Positions 26,113-34,919 of a stretch of DNA of 64,000 nt are shown here, one piece after another. The stretch is taken from positions 7,006,001 to 7,070,000 of the forward strand of contig NZ_CP023689.1 in assembly GCF_008704715.1 (NCBI RefSeq), written 5' to 3'. The position numbers were made by a program, and so were the translations under genes. Source of the stretch: Streptomyces chartreusis (GTDB taxonomy: Bacteria; Actinomycetota; Actinomycetes; Streptomycetales; Streptomycetaceae). Positions within the stretch are counted from its first letter, which is position 1. Every line of letters starts with the position of its first letter. A model generated the notes under the pieces. The model had not been told where the DNA came from and searched no databases. It saw only the letters and a list, made by a program, of their open reading frames with translations.

Positions 26113-27531
26113 ATGTCTGCCCACCCACGTGCCCTGGTCGCTGTGCTCTGCGCGGCCGTGCTCGGCGCCCTGCTCCCGGCGACCGCCGCCCACGCGGCGA
26201 GCAGGGCCGTGCAGGGCGGCCGGCTCGACTGGGGCGTCAAATCCTCCTTCCAGAGCTATGTCACCGGGCCCATCGCGAAGGGGAGTTACTCCCTGACCGG
26301 CGGCGCGGCGACCGTGGGCAGCGGCGGCTTCCGCTTCCACTCGGCGGCGGGGACGTACGACGGCGACACGGGCGCCTTCCGGGCCTCCTTCTCCGGCGGC
26401 GTCCATTTCGTCGGCCACCGCACGGACGCCGGCGCCTATCAGCTCGACCTCACGCTCAGCCGCCCCACCGTCCGCATCTCCGGCTCCACCGGAACCCTGT
26501 ACGTGGACGTCACCAGCAAGGCGAAGGGCACCGGGACGGTCACGACGTCCAGTCAGGTGCCCTTCGCCGCCCTCTCCCTCGGCGGGATCGACATGCGCGG
26601 CGGCGGCGACGCGGTCGTGCTCAACAACCTCCCCGCCACGCTCACCTCCCAGGGCGCCCGCTCCTTCGCCGGGTACTACACCGCCGGGACCGCCCTCGAC
26701 CCGGTGAGCCTGTCGGCGGACGTCGTCGCGGCGAGGACCACCGAGCCGACCCCCTCGCCCACACCGAGCGCCACCAAATCCCCGGCGAAGAAGAAGACTT
26801 CGGGCGGCAAGCTGGTGGACGGCGCCGTCGACTGGGGGGTGCGCCGCACCTTCCGCGAGTACGTCACCGGCGACATCGCCAAGGGCGAGTGGGCACTGTC
26901 CTCAGGCGCCGAGGACGGCGGCGCGCTGTTCCGGTTCCCCGACGGGCGGGGGACGTTCAAGGACGGCGGCCTTCAGGCGTCGTTCAAGGGCGAGGTCCGC
27001 TTCACCGGGGCGCACGGCCTCGACCTGCGGCTGAGCGGCGTCCGCGTCACCGTCGAGCACGGCAAGGGCACGCTCTACGCCGACGTGAGGGCGCCCGGCT
27101 TCACCGGCGACAAGGTGCCCCTGGTCACCTTCACCGCCGATGAACTGAAGGCGAAGGACGGCCTGGCGAAGGTCACCGAGGCGCCCGCGAAACTCACCGC
27201 CGAGGGCACGAAAGCCTTCGGCGGGATGTACCGGGCGGGCACCGGGATGGACCCCGTCTCCCTGGCCGTCGCCACCACCGCCGACGCCGGACTGCCCGCC
27301 CTGCCCGACCTCGGCAGCACCCCCACGCCCAGCGCGTCGCCGACATCGGCCGAACCGTCCGCCGAACCCGTCGCGAGCACCTCCGACGACGACGGCGTCC
27401 CCGCTCTGCCGATCGGCCTCGCGGCCGGGTCCCTGCTGCTGGTCGTGGCCGCCTTCGCGTTCGTCGCCGTACGCAGGCGCCGTACCCGGCCGGCCGCCGC
27501 GGCCCCCGCCCCCACGTCCGACACGGACTGA
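26113..27531 (+). CDS. htaA: HtaA-domain heme-binding surface protein 1
   Basis: 472 residues. Sec signal (about 1-29), then two HtaA domains, each opening with a G-x-x-DWGVxxSFxxYVTGxIAKG motif (GRLDWGVKSSFQSYVTG and AVDWGVRRTFREYVTG). A Thr/Pro/Ser linker joins them. The C-terminus is LPIGLAAGSLLLVVAAFAF followed by VRRRR, a membrane anchor with no clear sorting motif. HtaA proteins of corynebacteria bind heme and pass it to HmuT. GGAGGACC stands about 7 nt before the ATG. Expected to be iron-repressed through the box at 26051. Confidence 0.87.
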   Translation: MSAHPRALVAVLCAAVLGALLPATAAHAASRAVQGGRLDWGVKSSFQSYVTGPIAKGSYSLTGGAATVGSGGFRFHSAAGTYDGDTGAFRASFSGGVHFVGHRTDAGAYQLDLTLSRPTVRISGSTGTLYVDVTSKAKGTGTVTTSSQVPFAALSLGGIDMRGGGDAVVLNNLPATLTSQGARSFAGYYTAGTALDPVSLSADVVAARTTEPTPSPTPSATKSPAKKKTSGGKLVDGAVDWGVRRTFREYVTGDIAKGEWALSSGAEDGGALFRFPDGRGTFKDGGLQASFKGEVRFTGAHGLDLRLSGVRVTVEHGKGTLYADVRAPGFTGDKVPLVTFTADELKAKDGLAKVTEAPAKLTAEGTKAFGGMYRAGTGMDPVSLAVATTADAGLPALPDLGSTPTPSASPTSAEPSAEPVASTSDDDGVPALPIGLAAGSLLLVVAAFAFVAVRRRRTRPAAAAPAPTSDTD

Positions 27532-27605
27532 CCCCCCATGCCCCGTCCGCCGGGCCGTGATCGGCCGCGGCGGACCACCCACCCAGTGCAAGGAGAACCC
27601 CCGCC

Positions 27606-29123
27606 ATGCCCACCAACGACCGCAGACGCCGTCCCGTCGTCCTGGCCGCCGCCGTCGCCACCGCGGCCACCCTCGGCGCCACCGCGCTCGCCACCCTCGG
27701 CGCCGGCACCGCCTCGGCGGCCGAAGTCCCGCTCAGCGGCTACGAGTTGACCTGGGGCATCAAGCAGTCCTACCGGACCTATGTGACCGGCATGGCGGCC
27801 GGCACCTTCACCGCGACGGACGGCGCCTCGCAGGCCGCCGGCAACGGCGCGTTCACCTTCACCGACGGCTCCGGCACCTACGACTCCACCGCCCACACCG
27901 TCGACCTCGGCTTCAAGGGCAGCGTGCGGATCGTCTCTCAGGCGCACGGCTTCGACATCACGCTGTCCGACGTGCGGTTCGACAGCGCGGCGGCCGAGAT
28001 CACCGCCGATGTCACCAAGTCCGGTACGACCACGCAGGACGTGCCGCTCGCCGACGTCACCGTGACCCGGACGATGACCGACATGACGACCAAGCTGACC
28101 AAGGAGGCCGCGGACACCCTCGGCAGCCCGGGGTACGAGGGGGCGGCGGGGGACCCGTTGACGGTGGTGCAGAAGACCACCTCGCCGTCTCCGACGCCGA
28201 CACCGACGGCCACCCCCACCCAGTCCCCGTCGCCGACCTCGACGCCGACCGCGACCGCCACGGCCACGGAGTCGGCGACCCCGACGGCCCCCGCGACCGA
28301 GTCCGCGTCGCCCTCCACCAGCGCCTCCCCCTCCGAGGCCCCGGCCCGGGGCGACATAGCCGACGGCACGCTCGGCTGGGGCGTGAAGCAGTCCTTCCGT
28401 TCGTATGTCGTGGGCGGTGTCGCGAACGGCGGGATCACCACGTCCGGCGGTGCCTCGCAGGCCGCGGACAACGGGGTCTTCACGTTCACCGACGCGACGG
28501 GGGAGTACGACACCGACGCCGACACCCTCTCCGCGGACTTCAAGGGCGCCGTGACCTTCAAGGGCCACAAGGGCCAGGGCGAGGACGGCGGTTACGGCCT
28601 CGACCTCACCCTGACGGGCCTGCGCGTGACCCTCGACGAGGGCGTGGGCGAACTCACCGCCGACGTCACCAGCCTCGGGGAGAAGACCGAGGACGTGGTC
28701 CTGGCCGACCTGAAGGCGGACGAGCCGGACCTGGCCGCGCAGGAGGACGTCATCACGGCCGACGACGTGACGGCCACCCTCACCGAGGCCGGCGCGAAGG
28801 CGTTCGGCGGCTTCTACACCGCCGGCACCGAACTCGACCCGGTCGACCTGGCGGTGGCCCTCACGGCCGACGCCGAACTGCCGGACGACGGCGGCACGGG
28901 CGGCTCGACGGGCGGCGGCTCGGGGTCCGGCGGTTCGACCAGCGGCGGTTCGACCGGCGGCTCCTCCGGTACGGCGGGCTCGACGACCGGCGGTGTCACG
29001 GGCGGTCTGGCCAGCACCGGGTCCGATGTGCCGGTGGCCGCACTCGGCACGGCGGCCGCGGTGACGGTGGCGGCCGGCGCGGGCGTCGTGATCGCGATGC
29101 GCAGACGCCGTACCCAGGCGTAG
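27606..29123 (+). CDS. HtaA-domain heme-binding surface protein 2 (LAxTG anchor)
   Basis: 505 residues. A signal peptide of about 40 residues ends ATLGAGTASAA. There are two HtaA domains (YELTWGIKQSYRTYVTG and GTLGWGVKQSFRSYVVG), separated by a Thr/Pro/Ser linker. A Gly/Ser-rich spacer leads to GLASTGSD, then a hydrophobic helix and RRRR, matching the LAxTG signal used by class E sortases. It would be linked to the cell wall or held at the surface, receiving heme. It follows htaA by 74 bp on the same strand with AAGGAG before the ATG, so they are likely one unit. Confidence 0.87.
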   Translation: MPTNDRRRRPVVLAAAVATAATLGATALATLGAGTASAAEVPLSGYELTWGIKQSYRTYVTGMAAGTFTATDGASQAAGNGAFTFTDGSGTYDSTAHTVDLGFKGSVRIVSQAHGFDITLSDVRFDSAAAEITADVTKSGTTTQDVPLADVTVTRTMTDMTTKLTKEAADTLGSPGYEGAAGDPLTVVQKTTSPSPTPTPTATPTQSPSPTSTPTATATATESATPTAPATESASPSTSASPSEAPARGDIADGTLGWGVKQSFRSYVVGGVANGGITTSGGASQAADNGVFTFTDATGEYDTDADTLSADFKGAVTFKGHKGQGEDGGYGLDLTLTGLRVTLDEGVGELTADVTSLGEKTEDVVLADLKADEPDLAAQEDVITADDVTATLTEAGAKAFGGFYTAGTELDPVDLAVALTADAELPDDGGTGGSTGGGSGSGGSTSGGSTGGSSGTAGSTTGGVTGGLASTGSDVPVAALGTAAAVTVAAGAGVVIAMRRRRTQA

Positions 29124-29187
29124 GACACCCACCCCCATGAACCCGGGGCCGGCGCTGCCGGTCCCGGGCAGGTGCTTGAATTCCCTC

Positions 29188-29832
29188 GTGACTGACTACG
29201 ACGTCCTCCGCGTCTTCTGCGGGCCGAGCGGCGGGTACGGCAACGAGCTCGGTGTCGTCCGCGAGGGATCCGTGCTGCCGGACCCCGAGGAACGACAGGC
29301 GTTCGCGGCGAAGCTCGGGTTCAGCGAGACCGTGTTCGTGGACGACCCCGAGCGCGGGGTCATCGACATCTACACGCCCTCCGTGCGGCTGCCCTTCGCC
29401 GGGTATCCGTGCGTCGGCACGGCCTGGCTGCTCGACGTGCCCGAACTCGTCACGCCCGCCGGGGTGGTCGGCGCGCGGATCGACGGGGAGTTCTGCTGGA
29501 TCGAGGCCCGGCCGGAGTGGGCACCGCCGCGCACCCTGCGGCAGTACGGCAGCGCGCGCGAGGTCGACGGCCTCGCGGTGCCGCCCGTGGGGGAGTGGAT
29601 CTATGCCTGGGCCTGGGAGGACGAGGCCGCCGGGCGGGTGCGCGCGCGAGGGTTCCCCGGGCGGGGTGACGGCGTCGCGGAGGACGAGGCGACCGGTGCC
29701 GCGGCCATCCAGCTCACCCACCGGCTCGGGCGCGCGCTCAACATCACCCAGGGCACCGGTTCCCAGCTCCTGACGGCACCTCAGCCCGGCGACTGGGTCG
29801 AGCTCGGCGGCCGGGTGGTCCTGGAGCGCTGA
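29188..29832 (+). CDS. PhzF-family isomerase-like protein, short
   Basis: 214 residues. PhzF features: FCGPSGGYGNELGVV at the start (GGNP-like), GFSETVFVDD with the catalytic-type Glu, LPFAGYPCVGTAWLL, and DEATGAAAIQLTHRLGR. The usual family length is about 260-300, so a central part is reduced and the protein may be a divergent member. PhzF proteins isomerise small acids as in phenazine synthesis; substrate unknown and no phenazine genes are near. GTG at 29188 gives the family-typical start. Confidence 0.78.
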   Translation: MTDYDVLRVFCGPSGGYGNELGVVREGSVLPDPEERQAFAAKLGFSETVFVDDPERGVIDIYTPSVRLPFAGYPCVGTAWLLDVPELVTPAGVVGARIDGEFCWIEARPEWAPPRTLRQYGSAREVDGLAVPPVGEWIYAWAWEDEAAGRVRARGFPGRGDGVAEDEATGAAAIQLTHRLGRALNITQGTGSQLLTAPQPGDWVELGGRVVLER

Positions 29833-29896
29833 CACCTGGTGCGGGTCGCAGGATGCGGTCACACTGGGCCCGTTGGCGGGCACAGGGGGGCATCCG

Positions 29897-30688
29897 GTGC
29901 GGACCGTGATCGTGGTGCTGGTCGTCGTGGGGTGCGGGCTGCTGTTCTGGCTGCTGCGCTATCCGTGCGTGCCGGGCAGAGCACGCTTCACCTTCTCGTT
30001 CGGCACCGAGGAGCGCGCGGCGCGGCGGGCGCTGTCCGACGCCCGCGGTGAACGGCGGTCCGCCTACGAGATGGCTCATCGGAGCGAGGCGGACGCGGAA
30101 CGGCGCTGGTCGGAAAGGATCGCGCCGTACCGGAATCGGGTGCAGGAGTTACAGGCGGCCCGGGCGGCGCTGCCGAAACCCGGGCAGGGGCAGGCGGTGC
30201 GTCCGAAGCGGTGGCTGCCACCGCTGGAACTCCACCAGCACGTCCTGCTGTTCATGACGGAGGAGGCATCCGACGGTGCCGGGCGGCCGTCCGTCGACGA
30301 GCGGCTACCGCTGGCCGGCATCGCCGTCGAGTTCGGCCACACCCGCGACAACGTCCACATCCGGGTGACCCGCCCCGACGGCACCTCCCGCACCGAGCAC
30401 TACCCGCGGGAGGCCGAGGTCGCCGCGTACGACCTGGTCGAGGACATCCGCAACCAGGTGCTGCGGCACGAGGAGTTCCTGCGCCGGCTGGAGGCCCGGG
30501 AGGCCGAGCTGGTCGCGGAGACCAAGCGCGCCGAGGCCGATCTGGCGCAGGCCGGGGAGGCGGGCCGGCCCGAGCTCGACACGATCAGGGAAGCCGCCCG
30601 CACCCGCCGGGCCCGCGCCGACGCCCTGCTGCGTGCCGCCCGCGACGGCTGGAAGAAGGACGCGGGCGGTCTGCGGCCCTGGCGCTGA
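29897..30688 (+). CDS. Membrane-anchored coiled-coil protein of unknown function
   Basis: 263 residues. One N-terminal membrane helix (VIVVLVVVGCGLLFWLL) is followed by a long Ala/Glu/Arg-rich region. Residues ~40-95 and ~190-255 look like coiled coil (EERAARRALSDARGERR, HEEFLRRLEAREAELVAE), with a short beta-type domain between them. No family recognised. GTG 29897 is preceded by GGGGGG 6 nt upstream; a TTG 24 nt earlier is less likely. Confidence 0.72.
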   Translation: MRTVIVVLVVVGCGLLFWLLRYPCVPGRARFTFSFGTEERAARRALSDARGERRSAYEMAHRSEADAERRWSERIAPYRNRVQELQAARAALPKPGQGQAVRPKRWLPPLELHQHVLLFMTEEASDGAGRPSVDERLPLAGIAVEFGHTRDNVHIRVTRPDGTSRTEHYPREAEVAAYDLVEDIRNQVLRHEEFLRRLEAREAELVAETKRAEADLAQAGEAGRPELDTIREAARTRRARADALLRAARDGWKKDAGGLRPWR

Positions 30689-30740
30689 AGAAGCCGAACC
30701 TGGCGGTGAGAAAGCCGGTCGGCGGTGAGGGAGCCGGTGC

Positions 30741-31388
30741 TCACGCCGACAGCGGGAACTCCTCGCCCAGTGCCCGGAACACCGCCGTGTTCAGCGCGAA
30801 CGCCCGCTTGCACTCCGCCACGATCCGCTGCTTCTCCAGGTCGTCCGCGCGCACCTCGTCCAGCAGCTCCCGGTAACTCCGCTTGAACGCGGCCGGGTTG
30901 GAGATCTCTTCGAAGACGTAGAACCGGACCCCGTCGCCCTTGCGCGTGAAACCCCAGGTCTTCTCGGCCTTGTCGCGGATGATCTGGCCCCCGGAGAGGT
31001 CGCCGAGGTAGCGGGTGTAGTGGTGGGCGATGTAGCCGGCCGGCCAGTCCTCGGCGCACTCGCGGACCCGGTCCGCGTAGGCCCGGGTGGCCGGCAGGGC
31101 GGACACCAGCGAGCGCCACCCGGGGCCCCGCAGATGCGCCAGGTCCCGCTCCAGCGACGCCAGCCGGAACAGCTCCGGCCGGATGAACGGACCGGCCACC
31201 GGATCCGACGCCAGCCGCTCGGCACCGGCCTCCAGGGCCTCGTACACGAACCACAGCTGCTCGGTGTACCGCGCGTACGCGTCCACGCCCAGCCGGCCGC
31301 CGAGCATGTCGCTCATGAACGTCGAGGTCTCCGCCTGCACGTGCTCTTCGTGCGAGGCGGTGCGGATGACTGTCGAGAAGGAGTCCAT
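30741..31388 (-). CDS. hmuO: Heme oxygenase (biliverdin-forming, HmuO-like)
   Basis: 215 residues. EEHVQAETSTFMSDMLGG matches the HmuO N-terminus, with His16 at the proximal heme-ligand position. The distal helix reads YLGDLSGGQII. The enzyme cleaves heme to biliverdin, CO and ferrous iron in the cytoplasm, finishing the pathway begun by the HtaA proteins and HmuTUV. An iron box 13-31 bp before the ATG places it under iron repression. RBS weak. Confidence 0.93.
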   Translation of the reverse strand: MDSFSTVIRTASHEEHVQAETSTFMSDMLGGRLGVDAYARYTEQLWFVYEALEAGAERLASDPVAGPFIRPELFRLASLERDLAHLRGPGWRSLVSALPATRAYADRVRECAEDWPAGYIAHHYTRYLGDLSGGQIIRDKAEKTWGFTRKGDGVRFYVFEEISNPAAFKRSYRELLDEVRADDLEKQRIVAECKRAFALNTAVFRALGEEFPLSA

Positions 31389-31400
31389 GCCGCCATTTTC

Positions 31401-31419
31401 TGAGGTTAGGCTTACCTAA
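31401..31419. promoter_or_regulatory. Iron box upstream of heme oxygenase
   Basis: TGAGGTTAGGCTTACCTAA closely matches TTAGGTTAGGCTNACCTAA and lies just upstream of the heme oxygenase start on the minus strand. Binding would block transcription when iron is plentiful. Confidence 0.85.
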
Positions 31420-31464
31420 GTCAATAGGTTTGCCGACGTCATGTCGGTAAAAGCGTACCGAGAA

Positions 31465-31490
31465 AACCCGCCCTCCGCAGAGGACGGGTT
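31465..31490 (-). terminator. Rho-independent terminator of map
   Basis: On the minus strand AACCCGTCCTC, loop TGCG, then GAGGGCGGGTT, followed by TTTTCTCGG. The stem of 11 pairs has one C-A mismatch. It starts 22 nt after the map stop. Confidence 0.75.
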
Positions 31491-31512
31491 CCGGCGGTCC
31501 GTACGGTCTCGG

Positions 31513-32370
31513 CTACGGCAGCGTGAGGATCTCCGTGCCGGTCTCCGTCACCACCAGCGTGTGCTCGAACTGCGCGGTGCGCATCCGGTCCTTCGTGACG
31601 ACCGTCCAGCCGTCGTCCCACATGTCGTACTCGTGCGTGCCCAGCGTCAGCATCGGCTCGATCGTGAACGTCATCCCGGGCTGGATGACCGTCGTCGCGT
31701 GCGGGCTGTCGTAGTGCGGGATGATCAGGCCCGAGTGGAACGACGAGTTGATGCCGTGGCCGGTGAAGTCACGGACCACGCCGTAGCCGAAGCGCTTGGC
31801 GTACGACTCGATCACCCGGCCGATGACGTTGATCTGACGGCCCGGCTTGACGGCCTTGATCGCGCGGCTGAGGGACTCGCGGGTCCGCTCCACCAGCAGA
31901 CGGCTCTCCTCGTCCACGTCACCCACCAGGTACGTGGCGTTGTTGTCGCCGTGCACCCCGCCGATGTACGCCGTGACGTCGAGGTTGATGATGTCGCCGT
32001 CGCGCAGGACCGTGGAGTCCGGGATGCCGTGGCAGATGACCTCGTTGAGGCTGGTGCACAGCGACTTCGGGAAGCCGCGGTAGCCGAGCGTGGAGGGGTA
32101 GGCCCCGTGGTCGCACATGTACTCGTGCGCCACCTTGTCCAGCTCGTCCGTCGTCACGCCGGGCGCGATGAGCTTGGCCGCCTCGGCCATCGCCCGCGCG
32201 GCGATACGGCCGGCGACCCGCATCGCCTCGACGGTCTCCGGGGTCTGCACCTCCGGACCCTTGTACGGCGTCGGCGCGGGCTTGCCGACGTACTCGGGCC
32301 GGCGGATGTTTCCGGGTACGGAACGGGTGGGAGACAGCTCCCCTGGTACGAGCAGCGACTGGCCAGACAT
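31513..32370 (-). CDS. map: Type I methionine aminopeptidase
   Basis: 285 residues. All metal-site segments are present: CHGIPD (His), INLDVTAYIGGVHGDNN (two Asp), DFTGHGINSSFHSG (His), FTIEPML (Glu) and QFEHTLVVTETG (Glu). It removes the initiator Met from new proteins. The N-terminal extension of about 40 residues with PTRSVPGNIRRPEYVGKP is typical of actinobacterial MetAP1 proteins with an SH3-binding-like linker. ATG 32368-32370. Divergent from the SPOR gene. Confidence 0.95.
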   Translation of the reverse strand: MSGQSLLVPGELSPTRSVPGNIRRPEYVGKPAPTPYKGPEVQTPETVEAMRVAGRIAARAMAEAAKLIAPGVTTDELDKVAHEYMCDHGAYPSTLGYRGFPKSLCTSLNEVICHGIPDSTVLRDGDIINLDVTAYIGGVHGDNNATYLVGDVDEESRLLVERTRESLSRAIKAVKPGRQINVIGRVIESYAKRFGYGVVRDFTGHGINSSFHSGLIIPHYDSPHATTVIQPGMTFTIEPMLTLGTHEYDMWDDGWTVVTKDRMRTAQFEHTLVVTETGTEILTLP

Positions 32371-32439
32371 GCCAGCGAGTCTAAGACAGCGGCCATGGGG
32401 GACCATGACCATGGCGAGCTCAGTCGAAAGGAGCGGGTC

Positions 32440-32670
32440 ATGGCCCTGTTCAAGAAGCGCACGGTCGGCAAGCCGGGCGAGTGGTACTACTGCCTCGTCC
32501 ACAAGAAGGTCGAGGAGGGCCCGGAGTGCCCGGCCAAGGACCGCTTCGGGCCGTACACCACCCGGGCCGAGGCCCAGCAGGCGATGGACCTGGCGCGCGA
32601 ACGCAACCTGGAGTGGGAGAACGACCCCAGGTGGCACGACGCCCCGACGGGCCCCCCGGACGAGAACTGA
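32440..32670 (+). CDS. Small SPOR-like domain protein
   Basis: 76 residues: GEWYYCLVHKKVEEGPECPAKDRFGPYTTRAEAQQAMDLARERN, a compact domain with a Cys pair (Cys22 and Cys34 region) that database annotation usually calls SPOR domain-containing. Function unknown. AAAGGAG is 7 nt before the ATG; the in-frame ATG 46 nt upstream lacks an RBS. No signal peptide, so cytoplasmic. Confidence 0.75.
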   Translation: MALFKKRTVGKPGEWYYCLVHKKVEEGPECPAKDRFGPYTTRAEAQQAMDLARERNLEWENDPRWHDAPTGPPDEN

Positions 32671-32680
32671 TCCCGGCCGG

Positions 32681-34021
32681 TCAGCCCTCCGCCGGCGCCA
32701 CCGCGGGCGCCGGCGCGGCTGCCGCCCCGCGCTGCTCCCGCAGCCGGACGGCGTGCTCGTTCGTGCGCGCGTCGTACGTCATCAGCTTCGGCAGGCACAG
32801 CGCCAGCAGCCCCACCGCGCCCACGCACAGCAGCCCGCCCGACCACACGGACGTCCGCACGCCCTTCCAGGCCGCGACGCCGCCCGTGTAGGTCTGGCCC
32901 AGCTGCGGGCCCACCGAGTACGACAGCAGCTCGATCCCGGCGAGCCGGCCGCGCAGCTCGTCAGGGATCGTCTGGTTCCACATCACCCCGCGGAAGACGC
33001 CGCTGACCATGTCGGCGGCGCCGCCGAGCGCCAGGAACAGCAGCACCAGCCATACGTTCCGCGAGACACCGGCGGCCGCGACGGCCACGCCCCACAGCGC
33101 GGCCGCCAGCACCACGGCCCGCCCGTGCCGGTGCACCCGCGAGGTCCAGCCGCTGGTCAGGCTCACCACCATGGCGCCGGCCGGCATCGCGGCGTACATC
33201 AGGCCCAGCGACCAGGGGGCGTTCAGCTCGTCCGCGAGGAACGGCAGCACGGCGAGCGGCAGCGCGAACAGCATCGCCGCGATGTCGACGACGTAGGTGC
33301 CGAGCAGCTCCTTGCGGCTCCAGGCGTACCGGGCGCCCTCGGCGATGGCCTTCAGGGACGGCTTCGCGGCCTCGTGGGAGGCGGGGGAGGGGGAGAGGCC
33401 GACGGCGAGGGCGACGGAGACGACGAACGTCACCAGGTCCGCGCCGTACGCCCAGCCGAGCCCCGCGTACGCGACGACCACGCCGGCCAGGGCGGGACCC
33501 GCGACACCGCCGACCTGCCAGCGCAGCGCGTTGAGGGAGGCGGCCGCCGGGAGGTGGTCGTGGGCCACGATCCGGGGCAACAGGGCGTCCAGGGCGGGGC
33601 GTTGGACCGACACCAGCGCGGAGGACAGGGCGGCGACGACGTACAGCGGCCAGATCGCCGGGGTCGGCAGCAGCGCGTTGACCAGCAGCGCCGCGCTCAG
33701 CACCGCCTGGCCGGCCTCCGTCCACAGGATCAGCTTCCGCTTGTCGAGCGCGTCGGCGAGCGCGCCGCCGTACAGCCCGAACACGATCAGCGGCACCAGC
33801 TCCACGGCCCCGATAGCGCCCACCGCCGCGGCCGACCCGGTGAGTTCCTTGATCTGCACGGGCAGCGCGACGAACGTCAGAAAGCTGCCGAAGGTCGTCA
33901 CCAGCCCCGCCAGCCACAGCCGCCGGAAGTCGGCGGAGGCCCGCCAGGGCGCGAGATCGGGGAGCACGGAGCGCAGCCGGGAGGGACGGGCAGGATCGGG
34001 CGTGGGGGATTCGGCGGTCAC
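32681..34021 (-). CDS. MFS transporter
   Basis: 446 residues with about 12 membrane helices. ADFRRLWLAGLVTTFGSFLTFVALPVQI opens helix 1, and FGLYGGALADALDKRKLILWTEAGQA contains the loop 2-3 Gly-Asp-Lys-Arg motif of the EntS/enterobactin-exporter-like MFS proteins. This branch often exports siderophores or drugs; the cargo is not evident. GTG start with poor RBS. Copy 4 of the dispersed element lies just upstream. Confidence 0.82.
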   Translation of the reverse strand: MTAESPTPDPARPSRLRSVLPDLAPWRASADFRRLWLAGLVTTFGSFLTFVALPVQIKELTGSAAAVGAIGAVELVPLIVFGLYGGALADALDKRKLILWTEAGQAVLSAALLVNALLPTPAIWPLYVVAALSSALVSVQRPALDALLPRIVAHDHLPAAASLNALRWQVGGVAGPALAGVVVAYAGLGWAYGADLVTFVVSVALAVGLSPSPASHEAAKPSLKAIAEGARYAWSRKELLGTYVVDIAAMLFALPLAVLPFLADELNAPWSLGLMYAAMPAGAMVVSLTSGWTSRVHRHGRAVVLAAALWGVAVAAAGVSRNVWLVLLFLALGGAADMVSGVFRGVMWNQTIPDELRGRLAGIELLSYSVGPQLGQTYTGGVAAWKGVRTSVWSGGLLCVGAVGLLALCLPKLMTYDARTNEHAVRLREQRGAAAAPAPAVAPAEG

Positions 34022-34104
34022 GAAGGGTCATGGTCGGATCGGGTAGGTGGCTGGGGCAACCGGTTTTCCGGATGGGGCCGACCGACGTGACGTCAACGCC
34101 GCTC

Positions 34105-34135
34105 AGGGGCGCGGGGAACTGCGCGACCAGCCCCC
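34105..34135 (-). repeat. Dispersed 3'-end element, copy 4
   Basis: AGGGGCGCGGGGAACTGCGC then GACCAGCCCCC on the plus strand. On the minus strand it lies about 50 nt after the stop of the 200-residue SIS-like gene and reads in that gene's direction. Confidence 0.72.
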
Positions 34136-34185
34136 ACAACCGAAGCCCGCCCGACAACAGAAACCACCCCAACCATCCTGCGCAT

Positions 34186-34788
34186 TCACCACCGCGGCGG
34201 TGGCGGTGCCGTCAGCGACTCCGCCAGCCTCGACAACCGGTCCCGGAACCTCCGACGCCCCCGCCCGGAGGGCACCGTGTTCTCGCCCGCCGCCGCGCTG
34301 ACCAGGTGCTGCACGGTGTCCAGGTCCAGCTCCGCGCCCTCGGGCACGACCAGCCTCTCGTGGGCCATGGTCGTCAGCTCCCCCTCTCCGGTGCCGAGCG
34401 CCAGCACCGTCGCCCCGGCCCGTCGGGCGTCGTGCACCCTCTCCAGCAGCGCCGCCCCCGGCCGGTCCGGCGACACCACCAGCAGCGTCTCGTCGCGCCC
34501 GGCCGCCGCCAGCCGCCCGAGCCCGACCGCCAGATGCGCCGGATCGGAGGCGCGCGCGTCATGCCGTACGAGAGTGGGCGCGAGCTCCGGCGTCCCCGAC
34601 CACGCGGCCTCGTCCACCAGATGCGCCGCCAGATGCCACGGCTCGTACTCCCGCGTGCCGACCAGCAGCAGCCCGCCCCCGTGCGCCACCGCCGACGCCC
34701 GCAGCGACCCCGCGAACCGTCGGGTCGCCCCCAACCACTCCGTCCCGGCGAGTACTTCGCGCAGCAACGCGACACGTACGGCATCCAT
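34186..34788 (-). CDS. SIS-like (phosphosugar-binding fold) hypothetical protein
   Basis: 200 residues. A Rossmann-like alternation is seen (GGGLLLVGTREYEPWHLAAHL, DETLLVVSPDRPGAALLERVHDARRAGATVLALG). The pairing of an activating strand with a Ser/Asp-rich loop recalls SIS-domain proteins that bind phosphosugars. The catalytic motif is not certain. The C-terminal tail is Arg-rich then Pro-rich. Function unknown. Confidence 0.6.
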   Translation of the reverse strand: MDAVRVALLREVLAGTEWLGATRRFAGSLRASAVAHGGGLLLVGTREYEPWHLAAHLVDEAAWSGTPELAPTLVRHDARASDPAHLAVGLGRLAAAGRDETLLVVSPDRPGAALLERVHDARRAGATVLALGTGEGELTTMAHERLVVPEGAELDLDTVQHLVSAAAGENTVPSGRGRRRFRDRLSRLAESLTAPPPPRW

Positions 34789-34919
34789 GCGACCGCATCC
34801 TGCCGCAACCGACCACTCGTGACCCGGAGTTCACCACGAATTCGCCCAACCTGGGCAGACGCATTCGTTATCCCGCTCAACCACCTGCCGCGGTGATACA
34901 GGCGATCCGAGGAGCCCCC

